A stretch of DNA of 64,000 nucleotides, taken from contig NZ_JALNPR010000006.1 in the NCBI RefSeq assembly GCF_023541015.1, positions 124,001-188,000 on the forward strand. The letters are read 5' to 3'. This DNA comes from Marivivens donghaensis (GTDB lineage Bacteria > Pseudomonadota > Alphaproteobacteria > Rhodobacterales > Rhodobacteraceae). Below, piece after piece: positions 1-10,292 of the stretch. Under the pieces are notes generated by a model. The model did no database searches. It saw only the letters and a program-made list of their open reading frames with translations, and was not told where the DNA came from. Positions within the stretch are counted from its first letter, which is position 1. Each line of letters begins with the position of its first letter. The position numbers and the translations under genes are program-made.

Positions 1-336
1 AGATCACATACAGCCAAAGATCACACAGCGCTCTAGGTTCGCTTTCGGGACTTCTTTTTCCCAGGGTGCAGCGGACGCCCCCCCTCAAAGGGGGCGGCAG
101 CGTAGCGCCATGAAAGCTATTTGATAGATATATGTATCTATCTGTTAGCTATATGGTGACTTCAAAAATTCCTTATTTTATTGATTAATACAAGTGCATT
201 TGAATCAACTCATGATTCACATGAACCAATCAATGTTACAAATGAATCAATCTATGTTGTATTAGCACCAAGTTATGACACCAACGCATCAAATCACGGC
301 GATAATTTCTATGTGAGGAAGGCCCGAAGGCCTACC
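1..336. other. Non-coding left edge with palindromes and AT-rich repeats
   Basis: No convincing gene is seen. A GC-rich hairpin lies at 76-96 (CGCCCCC / GGGGGCG). A perfect 8-bp palindrome with a 4-base centre lies at 123-142 (GATAGATA / TATCTATC). A 7-bp inverted repeat lies at 201-219 (TGAATCA / TGATTCA), followed by several degenerate AATCAAT-type repeats to about 260. The segment is downstream of a replication-initiator-like gene, so an origin, an operator for a gene beyond the edge, or a decayed sequence are all possible. Nothing here decides between them. Confidence 0.35.
317..336 (-). terminator. UUCG-loop hairpin after the Rep-like gene
   Basis: On the minus strand an 8-base arm pair with one internal mismatch closes a TTCG tetraloop, directly after the TAA stop of the Rep-like gene. 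The position and the stable UUCG loop suggest a transcription terminator or 3' end stabiliser. No clear T-tract follows, so the call is tentative. Confidence 0.4.
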
Positions 337-1494
337 TTAGTTGTTCTGGTCGTCCGTGATGTATTCGTCCTGATCAACAAAACCCTCCGGAAGAAGGTCT
401 ACAACCTTATACGCTGATTTATTCAGGGTATAGAGTTGTGTCCCTCTGTTGTAATCGTACTTGATGCCAACTGCTTTTTTGATGTCCCTAAAAGCTCGAG
501 TGATTGCGTTGTCTGGGCGCACAGAGCCTTCGAGCGAAAGCACCTTGATCAACTCATCGCGAGACACGGATGTTTTCACCCCGAAGGTCCCATCTCGCTG
601 ACGGCTAGCACCTGCAACCTGCAAGTATCGCATCATGCCGAGAGAGATCGTTGAAGTGAGCTTATCTCGAGCTTGTGACGACAGGAACTTGAGACTGTAC
701 TCACTCGACCCAAAGTGCTTCAGGTATTCCTCAGTGAACGTCACAGCAATGCGGTCATATGCCTGATCGTATGCTACCGATTTGATCAATCCGTACCTAA
801 ACCATGAGCCTTCGGCATTCTCGACGCAGACAAAGGTGTTCTGCAAAGTTTTTAGTTCCGCGAACAATAGCTCTCGCTGGGTTTTCCTATGATCATTACG
901 GCCCACGCGGTTCAATGTGCCCCGTACGCCCAGTACGATAGTATCACGAACACTGCTTTTCTTGCTTCGGGCTGCACTGACTTCAAGCATTGCGTCAACG
1001 AAGTCTTTAAGCTTCTGGCGTATCTTTGCAGCCGTTGGCTTTTTGGACTCGAAACGTTCGAGTTGAGCATTATTCAGAAGGGCCTTAACCGCGCTCAGAC
1101 GTTCAGCATCATACTTTTCGCAAGTGATACTACGCCTTAAATCGGCATCGAGTTTTTCATAAGCAACGCCGATTGCTTCAGATACGATATCTACAGTCAG
1201 AAGCTCGGCCTTATCGTAGTAACTGTGCGTCCATAGACTCTCCATCAGCACATCAAATAGTTTTGTGTGACCGATTTTGAGTTGGGCACTTGCTTCAACA
1301 ATTAGCTTGTGTCCAGATTCAAGCTCCGCCTCATGCTTAAAGATCACAGAGCCATCTCGGTTTGTGACCTTTGACAAAGGAAGTAGCCAGAAATCTTTAA
1401 GCGTTGTCTCTGGGCTATTAACGATTGGATAGGTCTTGCCGAACTTCTTCTTGGCAACTGAGTTCGGTTTCTTTTTATTGGGAACCGCAGTCAT
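337..1494 (-). CDS. Putative replication-initiator-like protein of a mobile element
   Basis: This 385-residue protein is rich in Lys and Arg. Its C-terminal part (about residues 255-370) looks like a winged-helix DNA-binding region, with the stretch SLGMMRYLQVAG followed by a basic region and ending near YDYNRGTQLYTLNKS. The N-terminal half resembles the first half of two-winged-helix plasmid initiators, but I could not match a named Rep family. It overlaps the upstream 69-residue P-loop gene by 4 bases (ATGA), which implies translational coupling. Its position beside an integrase at a tRNA gene supports a mobile-element role in replication or regulation. The function is inferred from layout and composition, not from a recognised signature. 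Confidence 0.4.
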   Translation of the reverse strand: MTAVPNKKKPNSVAKKKFGKTYPIVNSPETTLKDFWLLPLSKVTNRDGSVIFKHEAELESGHKLIVEASAQLKIGHTKLFDVLMESLWTHSYYDKAELLTVDIVSEAIGVAYEKLDADLRRSITCEKYDAERLSAVKALLNNAQLERFESKKPTAAKIRQKLKDFVDAMLEVSAARSKKSSVRDTIVLGVRGTLNRVGRNDHRKTQRELLFAELKTLQNTFVCVENAEGSWFRYGLIKSVAYDQAYDRIAVTFTEEYLKHFGSSEYSLKFLSSQARDKLTSTISLGMMRYLQVAGASRQRDGTFGVKTSVSRDELIKVLSLEGSVRPDNAITRAFRDIKKAVGIKYDYNRGTQLYTLNKSAYKVVDLLPEGFVDQDEYITDDQNN

Positions 1495-1700
1495 TCCTCA
1501 CCCTCCCAATCAGCAACCTGCTCAGTGAACACAATCATATCACGGTCAATAGTCCAAGTGACCTCCGAGATGTAAGGAACGATTACTAGGTAACGCTCAT
1601 TATCAGTGAAGCCTTCGATCATCATTGTCGTTTTGCCATACCCACAGCCATAGTCGTGGATAATGACAGGGCACTCTTTGCCAGTCATCATAATATTCAT
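1491..1700 (-). CDS. Small P-loop protein, helicase motif I-like
   Basis: The start is placed at the ATG at 1700, preceded by a GGAG Shine-Dalgarno about seven bases upstream, giving 69 residues. The N-terminus carries YGCGYGKTT, which fits motif I of superfamily 1/2 helicases (GxGKT). It is followed by LVIVPYISEV, which resembles motif Ia. The protein then stops, so it holds only the first motifs of a helicase-like domain. It is translationally coupled to the Rep-like gene through an ATGA overlap. It may be a truncated helicase, or a genuine small regulator derived from one. The clean overlap and good ribosome-binding site argue that it is expressed. Confidence 0.5.
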   Translation of the reverse strand: MNIMMTGKECPVIIHDYGCGYGKTTMMIEGFTDNERYLVIVPYISEVTWTIDRDMIVFTEQVADWEGEE

Positions 1701-2248
1701 GGGATTTCTCCGTCTTTCGTTGATTTTCGTTGTCGAGCAATCCGCTCGATGAATGCCTCTCACGCGCCAACGACAACGCTCGGCGGATCACGTTAATCCG
1801 CCGTTAAGAGACATTCATGGAAAGGATTGAGACCGCCTATGCGAGGCTTGGGAGTGGAGGAGAGGTCTTAGGACACAAGCACACTAGATCACGTGTTCAG
1901 CTCTACAGCGACAAAATGCTCAGTCGTCTGCTCACACCAGTCAGGGTGTGACTCGATAGAAGCCACTGCTGAGAGCACTCAGCTATGTTCTCGAGTAGGT
2001 GCTTTTTGCGTATTTTGGTACGGCCTGTGATTAACATGACGCTGTGCGGATGGAGTTGTCGAGGCCAAGGCACCAAAGCTTATTCGTTATGCTAATCCGA
2101 TTGGGTCTTTTCATTGAAAATAGGATTGCAAAAGGCGACTACTTTTTCGACCGACTACGCTGAATCCCGATCTCTGGTCATTATCAAGAAAAGGGCTGTC
2201 AGCCTCATGCTCTATGCTGGCTTTGATATATCTGGACCAAGCCAGCTC
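1701..2248. other. Non-coding segment with nested hairpins
   Basis: No gene is supported here; a 60-codon plus-strand frame at 2114-2296 runs into the integrase 3' end and shows no protein features. Structure is concentrated at 1932-1996. A 7-bp stem with a 6-base loop (TCACACC / GGTGTGA, 1932-1951) is followed by a compound hairpin. In that hairpin the outer stem is ACTCGA plus GAA (1951-1961) pairing with TTC plus TCGAGT (1988-1996) with a 2-base bulge, and the inner perfect stem is GCTGAG / CTCAGC (1968-1983). This could be a small RNA, an origin structure, or an integrase-binding or excision region. Confidence 0.45.
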
Positions 2249-3703
2249 TCAGCGTCGAACGGTATCGATAGAATTCTGAAGATATTCTCGCTTTAACCGT
2301 AGGTCAGTAGGGCTACCGTAGTTGTCACTGATACTCTTTGCCCAGCCACCTAACTCGTCACGAACATCCTTGGGGCACCCAACATTTCTAAGGCGCGTTG
2401 CCATAGTATGCCTAAAGCTATGACAAGTAGGAGCCCCCTCGCCCAACCACACCTTTAGACGCTTATTAACAGACGCAGACGCTGTGTCGTTTTTTAGAGT
2501 TCCACTATCTTCATCAACGTAGCGGGGAAAAACAAAAGTATCAGAATTTCCTTTGACACGTAGTGCCGAGGAAAGTGCGGCTCCGACAAGGGGCACAAGC
2601 CGCTTCGAACTTTTAGTCTTCAAACGCCGCATTGAGTTCCGATGAAGTCGAATATGAGGCACTTCAGCATCTAAGACGATATCATCGGCCTGCAAACCAA
2701 CCACCTCTGCAACCCTCATACCTGTATCCATAAGGAGCCCGATAAGATTGTCTATCTCATTAGGCTCGTTGGTCGTCGTGAGCCTTGTTCGGATCATTTC
2801 TTGCTGCTCTTTAGTGAAATCTTCTCGGTCTTTGGCATCTTCTAACAGATTGGGGATTTCGACATTCTTGAACGGATTATGAAGTTCGATTTCACGTAAC
2901 TGACCGACGTAGTTGATGGCCGCACGGATAACGCTTAGCTTACGCTTTACAGTAGCGGTCTTTAGCCCCTGCTCTTCTATTAGATTTTTCACCAACCGAT
3001 GGACGTCCAATCGACTTACATCAGAGGTCGAGATATCTCCCAGTGCAGAAATAAATGTTGCAAAGGCTCCGTCTACCGAGTTCCTCTGTTTACGGTTATT
3101 TGCCCAACCTTTTAACTCAAGGTACTCCTGCTGAATTGCAGACAAAGACCACAGGTCAATACCTCTTGAACGCTGCAAAGCCTGCCATGTGACATCATCG
3201 AGATTTTGCTCCAGGATGTCATCTTCGCGTTCGCGGTTCCCACCCGCCAAAGCTATATCAAAGAGTTCTTTCTTAGCTTCGCCGCTAAGACGCTCTTCGA
3301 TGAAATCGCCAAGATCAAAAGGCTGATTGTGATATGTTTTGAAAAGCTCTTCAGAACTCTTAATAACCTCGATCGTAGGCTCACCAGCCTCAATAGCGGC
3401 CCACTGAGCCTCAAGGTACCTATTGATACGACTAGCCTCCTTGAGAGCCTTCTGCCTATCAGCGGTACGTGTCGAGATGACCTCTTTGATTTTTGCAGGC
3501 CCTTTAAAGCCGCTCTGAGCCTTTAATGCTCTGACTACGCCGGCAGGTATTCTGCGGGTATAGTAATAGTTGTTGCTACCGTTTTGCTTACTCAGATATT
3601 TTGCAGACACACTAAACATCCCGTAATCGAATACAAATCTAGTCACATCTTCCTCTTTGTACCAAAGTTTGTACCAAAGAAGATCGAACCCGAAACTGTA
3701 CAC
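2249..3703 (-). CDS. Tyrosine recombinase (phage-type integrase)
   Basis: This site-specific recombinase probably integrates and excises the element at the neighbouring tRNA gene. The C-terminal catalytic domain shows the Arg box ([11 protein letters not shown]), the beta-hairpin Lys region ([10 protein letters not shown]), [15 protein letters not shown] (Trp replacing the second His, a common variant) and the nucleophile in SDNYGS. An N-terminal SAM-like core-binding region covers roughly residues 190-280. At 484 residues from the furthest ATG it is long; a start at the ATG at 3619 ([12 protein letters not shown]) is equally plausible and more typical. The gene lies just past the 3' end of tRNA-Arg, the classical arrangement for tRNA-targeted integrases. 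No copy of the tRNA 3' end was found at 1-2300, so the distal attachment site lies outside the window. Confidence 0.92.
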   Translation of the reverse strand: MYSFGFDLLWYKLWYKEEDVTRFVFDYGMFSVSAKYLSKQNGSNNYYYTRRIPAGVVRALKAQSGFKGPAKIKEVISTRTADRQKALKEASRINRYLEAQWAAIEAGEPTIEVIKSSEELFKTYHNQPFDLGDFIEERLSGEAKKELFDIALAGGNREREDDILEQNLDDVTWQALQRSRGIDLWSLSAIQQEYLELKGWANNRKQRNSVDGAFATFISALGDISTSDVSRLDVHRLVKNLIEEQGLKTATVKRKLSVIRAAINYVGQLREIELHNPFKNVEIPNLLEDAKDREDFTKEQQEMIRTRLTTTNEPNEIDNLIGLLMDTGMRVAEVVGLQADDIVLDAEVPHIRLHRNSMRRLKTKSSKRLVPLVGAALSSALRVKGNSDTFVFPRYVDEDSGTLKNDTASASVNKRLKVWLGEGAPTCHSFRHTMATRLRNVGCPKDVRDELGGWAKSISDNYGSPTDLRLKREYLQNSIDTVRR

Positions 3704-3760
3704 AAAACCCCTTATTTACAAGGATTTTTGACAAAAAGGCGCAAAATTTTTTCGGAAAAA

Positions 3761-3837
<77 letters not shown>

Positions 3838-3855
3838 CTAAGCCGTTCTATAGCC

Positions 3856-3889
3856 GTGGCGATTTCTGGTCGCAATGCGAAATCGCCAC
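3856..3889 (-). terminator. Hairpin downstream of sufS
   Basis: A perfect 10-bp inverted repeat (GTGGCGATTT / AAATCGCCAC) with a 14-base loop sits between the sufS stop and the tRNA. It is probably the transcript end of the suf operon, although no T-run follows on the minus strand. Confidence 0.4.
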
Positions 3890-3899
3890 TTGGCCAATC

Positions 3900-5120
3900 T
3901 TAACCGAAAAGTTCGTGACAGAACTCTAGCGCGTCCACGAGAACGTCGACTTCGGCCTTGGTGTTATACATGCCAAAGGATGCACGGCAGGTCGCGCCAA
4001 CGCCCATATGCTCCATCAAGGGCATGGCGCAGTGGGTGCCCGCACGGACCGCAACGCCTTTTTTATCAAGCACGGTCGAGATGTCATGCGCGTGGGCTGC
4101 ACCGTCCAAAGTGAACGAGAAAATCGCGGCTTTATCCTTAGGGTTGCCCTGAAGTTTCAGCCAATTCAAACCGCGCAGGCGATCGTTCGCATAATCGCGA
4201 AGCGCGTGTTCATGGGCCGCGATATTCTCCATCCCGATTTGCATAAGGTAGTCGAGAGCGACGCCCATGCCGATGGTTTGCACGATGCCTGGAGTGCCGG
4301 CCTCAAACTTCATCGGCGGGTCGTTATAGGTCACTGCATCGCGGGTCACGTCACGGATCATGTCGCCACCGCCCATAAAGGGCTGCATTTCCGCCTGACG
4401 TTCCTTGCGCACATAGATCGCGCCAGAGCCTGACGGGCCGTAGAGTTTGTGCCCTGTGATCGGATAGAAATCCGCGCCGATGTCTTGGACATCGACAGAC
4501 ATGTGAACCGCGCCTTGGCTGCCATCGACGAGAACAGGAACGCCTTTCTCGCGGGCCGCGTGGCAGATGGTTTTTACATCAACAACGGTCCCTAACACGT
4601 TGGAACATTGCGTAATTGCGACAAGTTTTGTTTTGGGCGAAATGGCGTCAATCACAGCTTGCGGGTCAAGGTTGCCGTCGGCATCAGGTTCAACCCATTT
4701 CAGGACAACACCCTGACGTTCGCGCAGGAAATGCCATGGAACGATATTCGCATGGTGTTCGAGCAACGATAAAACGATCTCGTCCCCCGCCTGAAGGCGC
4801 GGCGCAGCCCAAGCGTAGGCCACCATATTGATACCCTCGGTCGTGCCTGAATTGAGGATGATCTCGTCCTCATCGGCAGCGTTCAGGAACTTTGCCACAA
4901 CGCCACGCACGCTTTCGTATTTGTCGGTCGCGAGGTTCGACAGGAAATGCAGACCGCGGTGGACGTTCGCGTATTCCTCGGAATACGCGCGGGTCACGGC
5001 GTCGATCACCACCTGCGGCTTTTGCGCAGAGGCACCGTTATCAAGGTAGACCAGCGGTTTATTATTGACCGTGCGCGATAGGATCGGGAAATCCTTGCGG
5101 ATGGCATTTACGTCATACAT
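3900..5120 (-). CDS. sufS: SufS cysteine desulfurase
   Basis: This PLP enzyme takes sulfur from L-cysteine for Fe-S cluster assembly by the SUF machinery. The 406-residue group II desulfurase shows the PLP lysine in [13 protein letters not shown] and the active-site Cys in RAGTHCAMP near the C-terminus. The start is placed at the ATG at 5120 ([12 protein letters not shown]), matching the family N-terminus; an upstream ATG at 5144 would overlap the previous gene. It is the last gene of the iscR-nifS-sufBCD operon. No sufE or sufU partner is seen in this window. Confidence 0.95.
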   Translation of the reverse strand: MYDVNAIRKDFPILSRTVNNKPLVYLDNGASAQKPQVVIDAVTRAYSEEYANVHRGLHFLSNLATDKYESVRGVVAKFLNAADEDEIILNSGTTEGINMVAYAWAAPRLQAGDEIVLSLLEHHANIVPWHFLRERQGVVLKWVEPDADGNLDPQAVIDAISPKTKLVAITQCSNVLGTVVDVKTICHAAREKGVPVLVDGSQGAVHMSVDVQDIGADFYPITGHKLYGPSGSGAIYVRKERQAEMQPFMGGGDMIRDVTRDAVTYNDPPMKFEAGTPGIVQTIGMGVALDYLMQIGMENIAAHEHALRDYANDRLRGLNWLKLQGNPKDKAAIFSFTLDGAAHAHDISTVLDKKGVAVRAGTHCAMPLMEHMGVGATCRASFGMYNTKAEVDVLVDALEFCHELFG

Positions 5121-5121
5121 G

Positions 5122-5604
5122 TCAGACGTCCTTTTCAGCCTCAATCAGGCTTTTGACCCAGATAGAGAGGAACGAAAGCCCCCAAAGCCCACCAATGATA
5201 TTGGTCGCAGCAACATCACCATTGAACCCACGCAGCAGCCCGTAAAAGAGCGCGAGCGGTGTGGTCGCGAGGATGGACCAAAACAGCGCAACGCGGGCAG
5301 AGTAGAAGCTACCTTTGCCACCCATTGCCTTAGCTATCAGATGGCTGAAGGCGGCGAGGGCGTAGAAAAACAGCGGTGCGATAAAGACCCAGAGGAACAG
5401 CGCCCCCGTGATTTGTTCACGCGAGCTGACGCCCGTCATTTCCTCGACCCGCACGGCGTAGGGCCATGTGGCGAGGAAGTTGAGTGCGCAGCCGCCCATG
5501 AGGAAAGCCAAGGCGCGGTCCTCGCGGTGACCCATGGACAGAAGTTTGTCCATCACCGCACGCGGTCCGCGCCATGTGGCGACCATATCGCGAGTGACGC
5601 TCAC
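5122..5604 (-). CDS. YIP1-like membrane protein in suf operon
   Basis: This small membrane protein has about four to five hydrophobic segments (near RALAFLMGGCALNFL, ITGALFLWVFIAPLFFYAL, ALFWSILATTPLALFYGLL and IIGGLWGLSFLSIW). A GTG start at 5604 is preferred because it overlaps the sufD stop as GTGA and begins at SVTRDMVATWRGPRAVM; an ATG at 5622 is the alternative. YIP1-type proteins of this size occur in Rhodobacteraceae suf operons, but their role is not known. The tight spacing to sufD and sufS shows co-transcription. Confidence 0.7.
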   Translation of the reverse strand: MSVTRDMVATWRGPRAVMDKLLSMGHREDRALAFLMGGCALNFLATWPYAVRVEEMTGVSSREQITGALFLWVFIAPLFFYALAAFSHLIAKAMGGKGSFYSARVALFWSILATTPLALFYGLLRGFNGDVAATNIIGGLWGLSFLSIWVKSLIEAEKDV

Positions 5605-6887
5605 CGACGACGCCCCAACCATTGTTCAAGACGTTGGCCAAGCTCGTCCGCGATTTCCTCGTTTTCGATCTCTTGCAGAGCTTCGGCGAGGAACGCCAGC
5701 GTCAGCATGTCTGTGGCTTCGCCCTTTGGAACACCGCGCGAACGCAGGTAGTAGAGCGCCGTATCGTCGAGTGCGCCACAGGTCGAACCGTGCGAACAAG
5801 CCACGTCATCGGCGTAGATTTCCAACTCTGGCTTCGCGAGGAAGTTTGAATCGTCGTCCAGCAAGAGACCTTGGGAAATCTGGTAACCGTCGGTTTTCTG
5901 AGCGCCCTCTTTGACGAGGATTTTGCCCTGAAACACGCCCGTCGCACCGTTGCGGAGCACCTTTTTGAACACCTGACGGCTTTCGCAACGCTCTGCATCG
6001 TGGGTGATGAACACCGTATCATCGTGCAAGAAATCGCGGCCATCGCCAACGCAGGCACCAGCAACATGCGCAATCGCATCATCGCCCGTGAGTTCAATCA
6101 CGGTCTCGTTGCGGGTCAGAACGCCGTTCACGGTTAGGGTGAACGATTTGAACGCGGACTCTGTGCCGAGGCGGGTAAAGATGCCCGTCACAGCACGGCG
6201 TTCGTGGTCACGACCTTGGGCGCGAACGTGGTGGAAGGACGCTTTATCAGCGACTTCGACCTCAAGCACCTTGTTGAAACGTGCAGCCCCTGGGCCATTT
6301 TCCAACAAAGTGACCGATGCGCCCTCTTCGACCTTTACCAAATTGTGGAGGATCGCGTCAGAGGACACGTCTTTGTGCAAGTAGGTCAGGTTGATCGGCT
6401 TGCTCACCTCTTTGGTCACACGGATCACGATCCCATCGGTCGCGAAGGCGGTGTTCAACGCGGCCAGAGGACGCTGAACCGGTGTTTGACCACGGGTTTC
6501 CAGAACACCGTAGAGGTCTTTGGCCCAGTGAATATCGCGGTTCATCGCATCCGAGACACGTTCGATTTCCACACCGTCGAGCGACAGATCGTCGGACGCC
6601 TCGGCATCGAATACCCCATCAACGAAAACGATTTTCAGACGGTCGAGATCGTTGAAAACAGGTGCTTCGTCGTTCTCAAATACCGCAGCCTCGGGCGCGT
6701 CAATCGACGTCAGCGAGGTCGGATCGGTGTAGCGCCAATATTCGTCACGTTTGATCGGCAGACCCATCGCCGCAACACGAGAGAGTGCGGACTGACGCGC
6801 CTCGGCCGCCCAACCTGCCCCATCCGGCAAGGTCAGGGCCGCTAGACGCGCGTCGGTCGCGTCGGCCTTGATCTTGGGAAGAGCCAT
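5601..6887 (-). CDS. sufD: SufD, Fe-S cluster scaffold component
   Basis: SufD is part of the SufBC2D scaffold on which Fe-S clusters are assembled in the cytosol. The 428-residue protein carries the SufBD core in its C-terminal half, including the conserved stretch ACSHGSTCGALDDTALYYLRSRG with the His and Cys typical of the family, and the ending MLTLAFLAEAL. Its ATG overlaps the sufC TAA by one base (TAATG). Its order between sufC and the membrane protein is the usual alphaproteobacterial arrangement. Confidence 0.94.
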   Translation of the reverse strand: MALPKIKADATDARLAALTLPDGAGWAAEARQSALSRVAAMGLPIKRDEYWRYTDPTSLTSIDAPEAAVFENDEAPVFNDLDRLKIVFVDGVFDAEASDDLSLDGVEIERVSDAMNRDIHWAKDLYGVLETRGQTPVQRPLAALNTAFATDGIVIRVTKEVSKPINLTYLHKDVSSDAILHNLVKVEEGASVTLLENGPGAARFNKVLEVEVADKASFHHVRAQGRDHERRAVTGIFTRLGTESAFKSFTLTVNGVLTRNETVIELTGDDAIAHVAGACVGDGRDFLHDDTVFITHDAERCESRQVFKKVLRNGATGVFQGKILVKEGAQKTDGYQISQGLLLDDDSNFLAKPELEIYADDVACSHGSTCGALDDTALYYLRSRGVPKGEATDMLTLAFLAEALQEIENEEIADELGQRLEQWLGRRR

Positions 6888-7642
6888 TATTCCACCTCCG
6901 CCAAGAGGTCAGCGTAACCGTTATTTTCAACTTCGAGCGCCAGCTCTGGGCCACCCGTTTTGATGATACGGCCATTTGCCATAATGTGCACGACGTCAGG
7001 TTTGATGTGGTCGAGGAGACGCTGATAGTGCGTGATCACGAGGAACGAACGTCCCTCAGAGCGCAGCGCATTCACGCCCTCGGACACCAGTTTCATCGCG
7101 TCCACATCGAGGCCAGAGTCGGTCTCGTCGAGGATGCACATCTTTGGCTCGAGCATCGCCATCTGAAGGATTTCGTTGCGTTTCTTCTCACCACCCGAGA
7201 AACCAACGTTCACAGGACGTTTGAGCATATCCGCATCGATTTTCAGGGTCTTTGCGCGTTCACGCACGACCTTGAGGAAGTCTGCGCTGGACAGTTCTTC
7301 TTCGCCGCGTGCCTTGCGCTGTGCGTTCACAGCGGTGCGCAAGAACGTCAGGTTACCAACGCCCGGTATTTCTACGGGATATTGGAACGCGAGGAACAGG
7401 CCTGCAGCGGCGCGCTCTTCGGGTTCCAGATCGAGCAGGTCAGCACCATCAAGCGTTGCTTCACCGTCTGTGACCTCGTAGCCATCGCGGCCCGACAGAA
7501 CGTAGGACAGCGTCGATTTACCCGACCCGTTCGGACCCATGATCGCGTGGACCTTACCAGCCTCAACCGTGAGGTTCACACCTTTGAGGATCTGCTTGTC
7601 CTCGTTTTCAAGTTTGACATGCAGGTTCTTGATTTCCAGCAT
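6887..7642 (-). CDS. sufC: SufC ABC-type ATPase
   Basis: SufC is the ATPase of the SufBC2D scaffold complex and powers cluster assembly. The Walker A motif is MGPNGSGKST, the signature region is GFSGGEKKRNE, and Walker B is CILDETDSGLD followed by the H-loop in LVITHYQR. The start is set at the ATG at 7642 (MLEIKNLHVKL), with a GGAG-type ribosome-binding site, giving 251 residues. A 63-base gap separates it from sufB. Confidence 0.96.
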   Translation of the reverse strand: MLEIKNLHVKLENEDKQILKGVNLTVEAGKVHAIMGPNGSGKSTLSYVLSGRDGYEVTDGEATLDGADLLDLEPEERAAAGLFLAFQYPVEIPGVGNLTFLRTAVNAQRKARGEEELSSADFLKVVRERAKTLKIDADMLKRPVNVGFSGGEKKRNEILQMAMLEPKMCILDETDSGLDVDAMKLVSEGVNALRSEGRSFLVITHYQRLLDHIKPDVVHIMANGRIIKTGGPELALEVENNGYADLLAEVE

Positions 7643-7705
7643 CTTTATCTCCTTCGGGTGTCGCGCCACCCGCACTAACTGTTGTGCCCTGCGCGGGCGA
7701 ATATC

Positions 7706-9235
7706 TTAACCGACCGAGCCTTCGAGGCTGATCGCGACGAGCTGTTGGGCTTCCATAGCGAATTCCATCGGCAGCGCCTGAAGCACTTCCTTACAGAACC
7801 CGTTCACCACCAGAGCAACGGCCTCTTCTTCGTCCATGCCGCGCTGGCGGCAGTAGAAGAGTTGATCGTCATCCACCTTGGAGGTGGTTGCCTCGTGTTC
7901 CACGCGGGACGAGTTATTTTTAACCTCGATGTAAGGCACGGTATGCGCGCCACACTGCGAGCCGATCAGCAAGCTGTCACATTGGGTGTAGTTGCGGCTG
8001 TTTTTAGCTTTCGGGTGCATCGACACCAGACCACGGTAGGTGTTCTGCGCCTTACCTGCCGAGATGCCTTTGGACACGATCCGGCTCTTGGTGTTTTTAC
8101 CAAGGTGGATCATCTTTGTGCCCGTATCGGCCTGCTGGTAGTTGTTGGCGATCGCGATCGAGTAGAACTCGCCTTGGCTATCGTTGCCACGCAGGATGCA
8201 GGACGGGTATTTCCAAGTGACGGCAGAGCCTGTTTCGACCTGCGTCCACATCACTTTGGACCGATCACCGCGGCAGTCTGCGCGTTTGGTCACAAAGTTA
8301 TAGATGCCGCCTTTGCCGTTTTCATCACCTGGGAACCAGTTCTGAACGGTGGAGTATTTCACTTCTGCGTCTTCTTCGACGATGATCTCAACGACCGCAG
8401 CATGGAGCTGTGCGGTATCGCGTTGCGGCGCGGTGCAGCCTTCGAGGTAGGACACATAAGAGCCCTTGTCCGCGATGATCAGCGTGCGTTCGAACTGACC
8501 CGTGTTTTCCGCGTTGATGCGGAAATAGGTCGACAATTCCATCGGGCAGCGGGTGTTCGGCGGGATGTAGACAAACGACCCGTCCGAGAACACGGCAGAG
8601 TTCAGCGTAGCATAGTAGTTATCAGACACAGGAACCACAGAGCCGAGGTATTTTTTGACCAGCTCAGGGTGATCTTTGATCGCTTCAGAGATTGAACAGA
8701 AAATGACGCCAGCCTTTTCCAACTCTTTCTTAAACGTTGTACCGACCGACACAGAGTCAAAGACGGCATCGACGGCGACCTTACGTTCGCCTTCTTTGTA
8801 GTCCTCAGCGCCCTCAACACCCGCAAGGATCATCTGCTCTTTGAGCGGGATGCCGAGCTTTTTGTAGGTCTCAAGGAGTTTCGGATCGACGTCGTCGAGC
8901 GACTTGGGCTTCTCAGCCATCGATTTCGGACGGGCGTAGTAATACTGGTCCTGAAAATCGATCTCGGGATAGTTGACCATCGCCCATTTGGGTTCAGTCA
9001 TCGTCTCCCAACGTTCGAACGCAGCCAGACGCCATTCGGTCATCCACTCTGGCTCTTCGTTCTTTTCAGAGATCAGGCGCACGATATCGGGGTTTACGCC
9101 CTTGGGGGCGTATTCCATCTCGATCTCGGTTTCCCAACCGTATTTGTATTTGCCCGACAGCTTTGCAACGGCATCTACGGTGTCCTGATCGACACCTTCT
9201 TTTACGTCCATCTCGGGGCGGTCTAGTGCAGCCAT
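7706..9235 (-). CDS. sufB: SufB, Fe-S cluster scaffold component
   Basis: SufB is the scaffold subunit that receives sulfur and iron in the SufBC2D complex. The start at the ATG at 9235 ([14 protein letters not shown]) gives 509 residues; a longer frame to 9337 would run into the preceding gene. Family landmarks include [20 protein letters not shown]-type wording near the middle, [18 protein letters not shown], and the C-terminal ending [22 protein letters not shown]. It follows the NifS-like gene closely in the operon. Confidence 0.96.
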   Translation of the reverse strand: MAALDRPEMDVKEGVDQDTVDAVAKLSGKYKYGWETEIEMEYAPKGVNPDIVRLISEKNEEPEWMTEWRLAAFERWETMTEPKWAMVNYPEIDFQDQYYYARPKSMAEKPKSLDDVDPKLLETYKKLGIPLKEQMILAGVEGAEDYKEGERKVAVDAVFDSVSVGTTFKKELEKAGVIFCSISEAIKDHPELVKKYLGSVVPVSDNYYATLNSAVFSDGSFVYIPPNTRCPMELSTYFRINAENTGQFERTLIIADKGSYVSYLEGCTAPQRDTAQLHAAVVEIIVEEDAEVKYSTVQNWFPGDENGKGGIYNFVTKRADCRGDRSKVMWTQVETGSAVTWKYPSCILRGNDSQGEFYSIAIANNYQQADTGTKMIHLGKNTKSRIVSKGISAGKAQNTYRGLVSMHPKAKNSRNYTQCDSLLIGSQCGAHTVPYIEVKNNSSRVEHEATTSKVDDDQLFYCRQRGMDEEEAVALVVNGFCKEVLQALPMEFAMEAQQLVAISLEGSVG

Positions 9236-9248
9236 GACCTTTCCTCTC

Positions 9249-10292
9249 TTAAGCGGCGCGTGCGCGCATCTTTTTGTATCGATCAGCCCAAGCATCGGCA
9301 TATGCCAGCACTTCGGCCTTCGTTGTTTCCAGACCAAGCGAAATCCGCGTCGCGCTAGCGGCTTCGACTTCGTCCAATCCCATCGCCTGCAAAACTCTGC
9401 TGGCTTTTACCTTGCCGGATGAACAGGCTGATCCTGCTGAAATCGCAAATCCGGCGAGGTCCATTGCCATTACTTGGGTTTCGCCTTTCCAGCCCCGTGT
9501 CACATAGCACGAGGTGTTGGGCAACCGCGTAACAGCATTCCCGACAAAAATAGTTTCTTTTGAGGCATCGGCAATACGTGCCTCTAACAAATTCCGCAAT
9601 TCTGCGACTTCGTCCCAGCGCCCATCAGCGAGGTCTTTCTGCCCCGCAACCGCAGCAGCCGCAAAGCCCGCGATGCCGATCAAATTCTCAGTCCCAGCAC
9701 GGCGTCCCATTTCCTGACCACCGCCCAACAACTGCGCCTTGAGGTCGTGACCTTGCGGGATCACGAGAACACCGACGCCTTTGGGCCCGCCAATTTTGTG
9801 CGCGGAGGCAAAGACCATTTCAACGCCCGCCCAGCTATAGGCAAACGGGATGCGGCCGAACCCTTGGGTCACGTCGGATACCGCCAAACCGTTAGGGAGG
9901 CTCTGAATGACTCCCGTTTCGGAGTTTGCCAGTTGCAGGCAGCTATTCGCAGGATCGTCGACCGTCACAATCCCGTTCGCATTAACAGGCAACGACATAT
10001 CGAGCCACGCGCCTACAGCGTCGTGTTCAATCTGCGCACCTTTGAGCGTGCGACCTGCACAGGCCAACGCCGCCGCCTCTGTCGCGCCAGAGACAATCAC
10101 CAGATCAGCATTGCCTGCACCCAAAGCCTCAGCAATCTGCTGACGGGATTTTTCAAGCAAAGCCTTCGCCGCACGACCTTCCGAATGCACAGACGACGGA
10201 TTGCCGACGATATCCATCGCGGCAATCATGGCCTCTTTGGCCTCAGCACGTAAGGGCGCCGTCGCGTTATGATCCAGATACGTGCGGGTCAC
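9249..10292 (-). CDS. NifS/IscS-like cysteine desulfurase
   Basis: This is a second, group I-like PLP cysteine desulfurase of 347 residues. The N-terminus [19 protein letters not shown], the PLP lysine in [14 protein letters not shown], and the active-site loop [17 protein letters not shown] are visible. Its ATG overlaps the iscR stop (ATGA), so it is coupled to the regulator. An operon with both a NifS-type and a SufS desulfurase around sufBCD is the usual arrangement in Rhodobacteraceae. Which desulfurase feeds SufB cannot be told from sequence alone. Confidence 0.88.
   Translation of the reverse strand: MTRTYLDHNATAPLRAEAKEAMIAAMDIVGNPSSVHSEGRAAKALLEKSRQQIAEALGAGNADLVIVSGATEAAALACAGRTLKGAQIEHDAVGAWLDMSLPVNANGIVTVDDPANSCLQLANSETGVIQSLPNGLAVSDVTQGFGRIPFAYSWAGVEMVFASAHKIGGPKGVGVLVIPQGHDLKAQLLGGGQEMGRRAGTENLIGIAGFAAAAVAGQKDLADGRWDEVAELRNLLEARIADASKETIFVGNAVTRLPNTSCYVTRGWKGETQVMAMDLAGFAISAGSACSSGKVKASRVLQAMGLDEVEAASATRISLGLETTKAEVLAYADAWADRYKKMRARAA

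Noticed and set aside
201-260. Iteron-type replication origin near the left edge
   Set aside because: The AATCAAT repeats are short, irregular and downstream rather than upstream of the Rep-like gene; not enough to call an origin.
2114-2296. 60-codon plus-strand frame convergent with the integrase
   Set aside because: No ribosome-binding site or family features, and it overlaps the integrase 3' end.
7682-8695. Plus-strand frame opposite sufB
   Set aside because: Shadow frame of a conserved gene, without start signal or motifs.
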